Source: Alphaproteobacteria bacterium
GTDB taxonomy: Bacteria > Pseudomonadota > Alphaproteobacteria > Rhodospirillales > Rhodospirillaceae
Reading direction: 5' to 3'
Assembly: GCA_012103295.1 (NCBI GenBank)
Contig: WLXB01000015.1
Coordinates: 1 to 42,029, forward strand
DNA: 42,029 bases
Positions 36,935-42,029 of this stretch are shown here, piece after piece. The notes under the pieces were generated by a model. It searched no databases. It was given only the letters and a program-made list of their open reading frames with translations, and had not been told where the DNA came from. The translations under genes were made by a program, and so were the position numbers. Each line of letters starts with the position of its first letter. The first letter of the stretch is position 1.

Positions 36935-39112
36935 TTACAGACGAGTCTTGATCGTGAACAACCAGGTCATCGGCTCACCCGGATAGACTGTGAGGAAGCC
37001 TAGACCGCTGAAATCAAGGCTCTGGCTGATGTAATCGTCATCAATACAGTTGCGGCAGGACACGCCGAAGGACAAAGTGCCGTCTTCCCGTTCAAAGTTA
37101 ATGGCGGCACTGACCAGATCAATTGTTCCAGACTTGGCCGCTGGGGTGTTTTGCAGATTGGTGAAGTGGCTGTCGCTGTAATTGTAATCCGCGTTGATGC
37201 GGGCATTCCAATCATCATTGACAGGCTGCACGTAACTAAACCCGAGCTGCGCTGAGAACCCAGGTAGGCGTTGCAGTTCGCCACCGACCACGACGCCAGC
37301 GAGTGCCGGATCAACGTCGATGTACTTACCTTCCTGAATGCCAAAGTTGCCGAAGATATCGAGGTTCTCAGTAATGCGGGCGGTGATTTCACCTTCCAGG
37401 CCATACACTTCAGCATCGTTAGTGGCGACGATGAAGTTTCCGCCAGCACCCGTCGCTGAATTAAACAGATTGGTGTAATCGTAATAGAACGCATCAAAGT
37501 TCAAACGAACCTGGCCATCCAACAGGCTGGATTTGAGACCGATTTCATAGTTGTCGACAATCTCCGGTGCAAACGCTGTCACTTCCGCCGGATTGTTTGT
37601 TCTCGCCGTCCAACCGCCGGACTTAAAACCTCGCGTGAACATGGCGAAGACGTTCACATCATCGTTGATGTCATACTGAACGCCGACACGCGGTGTAAAC
37701 TCGTTGAAGTCTTGTTCGGTTGGCGTGCCCAAAGCCCGCAATGTATCGCTATTCCAGTCAATAATCGGACCATCACTGACCAGACCAACCGTGCCGCCAA
37801 CTTTGTGAATAATATCCAAGGTCTTTTCATCACGGGTGAAGCGTCCACCAACAATCAAACGCAAGTCGTCGGTGAGGCTATAGGTACCCTCGGCAAACGC
37901 TGCGTAACTCTTCACGCCAACATCATAGTCGCGAGAGAAGAACGGCAGTGGCACACGAATGGTTGGTGCGATGAACAGATTGATTTCATCGCCGATAAAC
38001 GAGAATGAGTTTTCTTCGAAGTAGAACAGACCAGCATTATACTCGAGGCGGTCGTCAGCCATGGTGCCACTGAATTTGAATTCCTGGCTCAACTGATCGC
38101 TATCGTTGATGGTGTAGAGGTTAAAGATCGACACCGGTTGGTCGGTCAGGTCCAGGTTCCAACTTTGGTACGTATTACGCCAAGACGTGATCGACTGAAA
38201 ATTTGTTGTTTCGTTGATGTCGTAAGAGATGTTTGCAGCCATCCCCCAAGCGCGGCCGATGTTCTCAGTATCGATGCTTGAATCGACACTATAAAGATCG
38301 CCATCAAAGGGTCGCGTGAAGCCCAAGATATCTTTGCCATAGAGGCCACGGGCCGTGCTTTGGCTCCAATCGAAGGAAAGATCAACGGTCAAATCTTCAT
38401 TCGGGAGAATACGCAGTTGCGCCCGTGTACCGTATACTTCGCGGTCGTTGACATCTTTACCGAGCACCTCGTTGTCGGTGTAACCATCACCGTACTGAGC
38501 AATACCAGTCAGGCGGAAAAAGGTGCGATCATTCATGGCGCCGTTGACGGATGCCTTGGCGTTCAAGCGATTGTATCGCCCGTAGGAAACTTCGCCCGCG
38601 AATTCTTTGTCTTCGTGCGGCTTCTGAGAAATGATTTTAATGGCACCGGCGTTGGTGTTCCGTCCGTAGAGCGTGCCCTGAGGGCCGCGCAACACTTCAA
38701 CACGTTCAACATCAAATAGACTGAAGTTGTTGACGCCCTGACGCGCCATGTAAACATCATCGATATAGAAACCCATACCTGGGTCGACAGTCACAATGGA
38801 CTCGGTTGTACCAACACCGCGCAAGAACACGGTCGTCGCTGTGTTCTGGCCGATGTTGTTGTTACCGATCAGGTTCGGCACGTTGTTGACAATATCAACG
38901 ACGTTGAACGACTGACGACGTTCGATTTCATTGGCGTCAAAAGCCGATACTGCAATCGGCGCTTCCAATAGTGTGCTTTCGCGACGTTGTGCCGTCACCA
39001 CAATTTCTTCCAGCGCCAAGGTGCTCTGCGCCACTGCGGCACCGCCTGTTGAAAGGAGGGCCAGCGATAAAGCCGTACCGGTTAGCAATGATGTTTTATG
39101 GGTCGCGCGCAT
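36935..39112 (-). CDS. TonB-dependent outer-membrane receptor
   Basis: A 725-residue receptor with a signal peptide (about residues 1-29, 'GGAAVAQ'), a TonB box EEIVVTAQRR, a plug domain (about 45-150, 'VVDIVNNVPNLIG', 'VFLRGVGTTESI') and a 22-strand barrel region ending WLFTIKTRL. This class takes up large or scarce substrates across the outer membrane using TonB energy. The open frame reaches 39253, but the ATG at 39112 has AGGAGA upstream and a proper signal peptide. As first gene of the cluster it points to the substrate entering from outside. Substrate is not inferable. Confidence 0.93.
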   Translation of the reverse strand: MRATHKTSLLTGTALSLALLSTGGAAVAQSTLALEEIVVTAQRRESTLLEAPIAVSAFDANEIERRQSFNVVDIVNNVPNLIGNNNIGQNTATTVFLRGVGTTESIVTVDPGMGFYIDDVYMARQGVNNFSLFDVERVEVLRGPQGTLYGRNTNAGAIKIISQKPHEDKEFAGEVSYGRYNRLNAKASVNGAMNDRTFFRLTGIAQYGDGYTDNEVLGKDVNDREVYGTRAQLRILPNEDLTVDLSFDWSQSTARGLYGKDILGFTRPFDGDLYSVDSSIDTENIGRAWGMAANISYDINETTNFQSITSWRNTYQSWNLDLTDQPVSIFNLYTINDSDQLSQEFKFSGTMADDRLEYNAGLFYFEENSFSFIGDEINLFIAPTIRVPLPFFSRDYDVGVKSYAAFAEGTYSLTDDLRLIVGGRFTRDEKTLDIIHKVGGTVGLVSDGPIIDWNSDTLRALGTPTEQDFNEFTPRVGVQYDINDDVNVFAMFTRGFKSGGWTARTNNPAEVTAFAPEIVDNYEIGLKSSLLDGQVRLNFDAFYYDYTNLFNSATGAGGNFIVATNDAEVYGLEGEITARITENLDIFGNFGIQEGKYIDVDPALAGVVVGGELQRLPGFSAQLGFSYVQPVNDDWNARINADYNYSDSHFTNLQNTPAAKSGTIDLVSAAINFEREDGTLSFGVSCRNCIDDDYISQSLDFSGLGFLTVYPGEPMTWLFTIKTRL

Positions 39113-39212
39113 GGTGGGATGTCTCCTCTTTTCTTCCCGATGATCCGGCTGCAATGGCCAGATGCGTTGGGGTGAGTCTTCCTGCGTTTCCGCCAATCTT
39201 GGTAGAGGGTCT

Positions 39213-39244
39213 TTCACATATGAAGAAGGCGCATATACATATGC
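39213..39244. promoter_or_regulatory. Inverted repeats in the TonB-receptor/IclR intergenic region
   Basis: The 203-base gap between the divergent receptor and regulator genes (39113-39315) carries two short symmetrical elements: TTCA-CATA-TGAA (39213-39224) and GCATAT-AC-ATATGC (39231-39244). IclR regulators usually bind palindromes between divergent genes, so these are candidate operators. The rest of the gap shows no gene. Confidence 0.4.
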
Positions 39245-39315
39245 AGAAGACATGTTAGGTTATTGAACAGGTGTGGCAGAGCAGCCACGGCCGCACAAAT
39301 AGGGCAGAACCCACG

Positions 39316-40080
39316 ATGAGCGACAGCCTGGAAAAGCGAACTGAGACCACCGGTGTTGTCAAATCTGCCGCCCGCACTCTGGCGGTACTAGAGGTCTTCC
39401 AAAACTGGAAAAGACCGGCCAGTGCCCGCGAAATTGCCCGCACTCTTGAGATGCCGCGGTCGAGCGCCAATGCCTTGTTGGCGAGCCTCGTAACCTTAGG
39501 GTACCTGTGGTTCGAACCGAAAAACGCGACTTACTTTCCAACTCTGAAAGTTGGCCTGCTTGGTGAATGGTTGATTGGATCGATCCGTCGAGACCGGGCT
39601 TTGGGCAGCATTCTTCAAGAAGTCAGTGCCGCGACCGGGGAAACGGTTTCAATCGCGATGCGAGCCGGTTTCGACATGCAATTTATCACGATTTTCCCCA
39701 GCACTTTTCCGATAGCGCTTAACATTGAGGAAGGCGCACTGGCGCCCTTGTTTGAATCAGCCGTCGGCATCGCTTGGATTGCGGGCCAGGATATCGGGGA
39801 GATTGAAGACCTGGTGGCCGCCCACAACAAACGTACGGGGATAAAGCCCGTCGCCTTAGCGGACATGAAAAAAAGGATCAGCGACGTTGGCACGAAAGGT
39901 GCCGCCGTTGCCTATGACAAAGTTTTACCGGATACGGGAGCTATCGGACTTGCGTATCCACGACCGGTACAAGGTCAAACAGTTGTTATCGGCGTAGCTG
40001 GCCCAGAGGATCGTATCCGCAGGTCGGAGAAACAGATTATCGCCCTCATCCGACGACTGGTTCGCCAAACCCTCGGCTGA
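39316..40080 (+). CDS. IclR-family transcriptional regulator
   Basis: A 254-residue regulator: an N-terminal winged helix-turn-helix (residues about 18-75, 'SAREIARTLEMPRSSANALL') and a C-terminal effector-binding domain (about 90-250, 'GLAYPRPVQGQTVVIGVAGPEDR'). IclR proteins sense aromatic or other carbon compounds and control nearby catabolic operons. I chose the ATG at 39316; a GTG at 39271 adds 15 residues unlike the family. It is divergent from the TonB receptor, and the downstream gamma-glutamyltransferase follows 57 bases later. Confidence 0.92.
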   Translation: MSDSLEKRTETTGVVKSAARTLAVLEVFQNWKRPASAREIARTLEMPRSSANALLASLVTLGYLWFEPKNATYFPTLKVGLLGEWLIGSIRRDRALGSILQEVSAATGETVSIAMRAGFDMQFITIFPSTFPIALNIEEGALAPLFESAVGIAWIAGQDIGEIEDLVAAHNKRTGIKPVALADMKKRISDVGTKGAAVAYDKVLPDTGAIGLAYPRPVQGQTVVIGVAGPEDRIRRSEKQIIALIRRLVRQTLG

Positions 40081-40137
40081 CCCATAGAGGCGCTTGTGAT
40101 ATGGAAAGGCCCTTCTCTGGGTCGACTAGGACGTTCC

Positions 40138-41901
40138 ATGATTTTGAGATTTTTAGTTCTCTCAAGTTTAACTGCGGGCTTGCTCACAGGATGCGCAGAC
40201 AACGGCGCTACGCCCGTGGTCGCCCAGGAATTAGATTTTCCAGAAGCGTCCAGTGGCCTCATAGAGCAAAAAGGCGGGACGGCTTCAAAATTTATGGTGG
40301 CCGCAGCCAACCCAATCGCCGTGCAAGCTGGGTATGACGCCATTAAGGCTGGTGGCAATGCACTTGATGCGGCTTTCGCAACGCAACTGGTACTCAACCT
40401 GGTCGAGCCGCAATCGTCAGGCATCGGCGGCGGCGCGTTCGTCTTGTACTGGGATAACGCAGCAAAAAAACTATTCGCATACGACGGACGTGAAACCGCT
40501 CCAACAACCGCTACCGAAGATCGTTTCCTAGCGGCCGACGGTACGGCGATGCGTCGACCGCAGGCTGTCATCGGCGGCAAGTCCGTGGGCGTACCGGGGC
40601 TCGTTCGCGTTATGAAATTAGCGCATGAACGCCATGGCGCGCTCCAATGGGCAGAAACGTTTACGTCAGCCATTGATGTCGCTGAGAATGGGTTTGCAGT
40701 GTCGCCTCGACTGTTTCGCTTGCTTGAGTTGGACAAAACGCTGCCGCAAATCAAGACACCCGCCGCGCACTATTACCTTGCCGACGGCACTCCGAAACCA
40801 GTCGGTACCGTGCTCAAAAACCCGGTCATGGCCGCAACACTTAGTCGCATAGCCACCGAAGGGCCGAGTGCATTTTATGAAGGCCGCCTTGCTGAAGACA
40901 TTGTCGCAGAGGTCCGCAAGACCACACGAAATCCGTCCGATTTAACGCTCACTGACATGGCTAACTATCGCGCCAAAGAACGCACGCCTTTGTGCGCACC
41001 CTATCGCAGCTTCACGATATGCGGCATGCCCGCGCCAACCTCGGGCGGCATTGGTGTGATTCAAACTTTGGGTCTGCTTGAAAAATTTGACCTTCCGAAT
41101 ATGGAGCCCTGGTCTACGGAGGCCGCGCACTTGTTTGTTGAAGCAAGCCGTCTGGTCTACGCCGACCGCGCCACCTATATCGCTGATCCAGATTTCTCTT
41201 CCGTTCCAGAGCAAGGCTTGATCGACCGAGGCTACCTCGCCGATCGTGCGGCCTTAATTGATCCCGCCAGCCGCATGGACAACGCTGAGCCCGGGAAGCC
41301 ACCGCAAAAGGGTTCCTTTAATTACGGGCCGGGGCGTGATTTTGAACGGCCATCGACAACCCACATTTCTGTTGTAGACGACGAGGGCAATGCGGTCTCC
41401 ATGACCAGCTCAATCGAAGGCGCCTTTGGGTCCCATTTAATGGTCGGTGGCTTCTTGTTGAACAACCAACTGACAGATTTTTCCTACGATGCGGTAGCCG
41501 AAGGCCGGACCGTCGCCAATCGGGTTGAAGGCGGCAAGCGGCCGCGCAGCTCGATGGCACCTATTATTGTGTTTGATGAAAACGACGAAATCGTCGCCGT
41601 TTCGGGATCACCCGGCGGTATGGCGATCGTCCCTCTGGTCAGCAAAACCCTGATCGCAATGCTCGATTGGGGCATGACTCCACAAGAGGCGACCAACCTG
41701 CCAAACATTTTATTGTTTGGATCAATGGCGCTGTTGGAAGGCGGGACCGCATTGGCCGAACGAAAAGAGGACTTGGAAGCGCTGGGTCATCGCGTCCGTG
41801 TCGGCAACTTCCCCAGCGGCGTGCACGCCATTGGCATCCGCGACGGCATGATTTTTGGTGGCGCAGACCCACGGCGCGAAGGCACCGTGATGGGCGAATA
41901 G
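40138..41901 (+). CDS. ggt: Gamma-glutamyltransferase, predicted lipoprotein
   Basis: A 587-residue Ntn-hydrolase that transfers or hydrolyses gamma-glutamyl groups, for example of glutathione. The nucleophile Thr is in PSTTHISVV (about residue 407), the site of self-cleavage into large and small subunits; GGGAFVLY, GSPGGMAIV and GAFGSH follow family patterns. The N-terminus has a short signal and lipobox LLTGC (Cys19), suggesting a lipid-anchored protein; a GTG at 40096 would add 14 residues and break that signal. It follows the IclR gene and may be in its regulon. Its link to the cluster's substrate is inference. Confidence 0.93.
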   Translation: MILRFLVLSSLTAGLLTGCADNGATPVVAQELDFPEASSGLIEQKGGTASKFMVAAANPIAVQAGYDAIKAGGNALDAAFATQLVLNLVEPQSSGIGGGAFVLYWDNAAKKLFAYDGRETAPTTATEDRFLAADGTAMRRPQAVIGGKSVGVPGLVRVMKLAHERHGALQWAETFTSAIDVAENGFAVSPRLFRLLELDKTLPQIKTPAAHYYLADGTPKPVGTVLKNPVMAATLSRIATEGPSAFYEGRLAEDIVAEVRKTTRNPSDLTLTDMANYRAKERTPLCAPYRSFTICGMPAPTSGGIGVIQTLGLLEKFDLPNMEPWSTEAAHLFVEASRLVYADRATYIADPDFSSVPEQGLIDRGYLADRAALIDPASRMDNAEPGKPPQKGSFNYGPGRDFERPSTTHISVVDDEGNAVSMTSSIEGAFGSHLMVGGFLLNNQLTDFSYDAVAEGRTVANRVEGGKRPRSSMAPIIVFDENDEIVAVSGSPGGMAIVPLVSKTLIAMLDWGMTPQEATNLPNILLFGSMALLEGGTALAERKEDLEALGHRVRVGNFPSGVHAIGIRDGMIFGGADPRREGTVMGE

Positions 41902-42029
41902 ACTCGGGGTTTAATGTCCTGCGTTAAGCTGGCGCTGGTTATCTGGGTTCCCGCTTCTCTTAATGTCTCGCGCCGAGTTCGCGCCTGTTATCCGGGCTCT
42001 CTCTCCGTTGGCTCTGAGACTTCGATCAG

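Overview
The window looks like chromosomal DNA of an alphaproteobacterium, possibly Rhodospirillales-like; rank below class is not secure. The evidence is a conserved alphaproteobacterial gene order: dnaX and the SRP RNA; gpmI-envC-ctpA-divergent deacetylase-rppH; an F1-only ATP synthase operon atpHAGDC beside priA; and talC-DUF484-xerC. A full TTAA-N7-TTAA site matching the CtrA consensus supports this. I saw no rRNA, tRNA, CRISPR array, transposase or phage genes. No stretch of more than 300 bases lacks a gene or RNA; the last 128 bases (41902-42029) hold nothing I recognise.

Layout, core half (1-18185). The 5' part of dnaX (cut by the window edge) and the small SRP RNA read leftward. gpmI, envC, ctpA, a divergent polysaccharide deacetylase and rppH read rightward: glycolysis, septal or envelope peptidoglycan control, and mRNA 5'-end processing. 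The five F1 subunit genes and priA read leftward. talC, a DUF484 gene, xerC and a phytanoyl-CoA dioxygenase-like gene read rightward, tightly packed with overlaps.

Layout, accessory half (18198-41901). A DUF4870-like membrane protein and a rhomboid protease form a pair. After them come a C-terminally anchored type-B esterase, an exported DUF1838 / exported Rossmann-fold pair, and an alpha/beta hydrolase with a non-canonical active site. Next is an AT-richer islet (about 24.05-25.96 kb) with a small membrane protein and a coiled-coil, two-TM protein. A 30-base imperfect repeat of the end of the flavin monooxygenase gene lies at the islet's edge.

The most coherent accessory system is a leftward cluster of eleven genes (26042-39112): TonB-dependent receptor, cysteine hydrolase, amidohydrolase, acyl-CoA/AMP ligase, MIP18-type protein, Tat-exported amidohydrolase, FAD-linked oxidase, dienelactone-hydrolase-like enzyme, aldehyde dehydrogenase, FAD monooxygenase and DMT transporter. 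A divergent IclR-family regulator and a lipoprotein gamma-glutamyltransferase lie beside the receptor. I read this as an uptake and degradation (or tailoring) pathway for an unidentified, probably aromatic or cyclic, organic substrate. The substrate is inference; the gene families are well supported.
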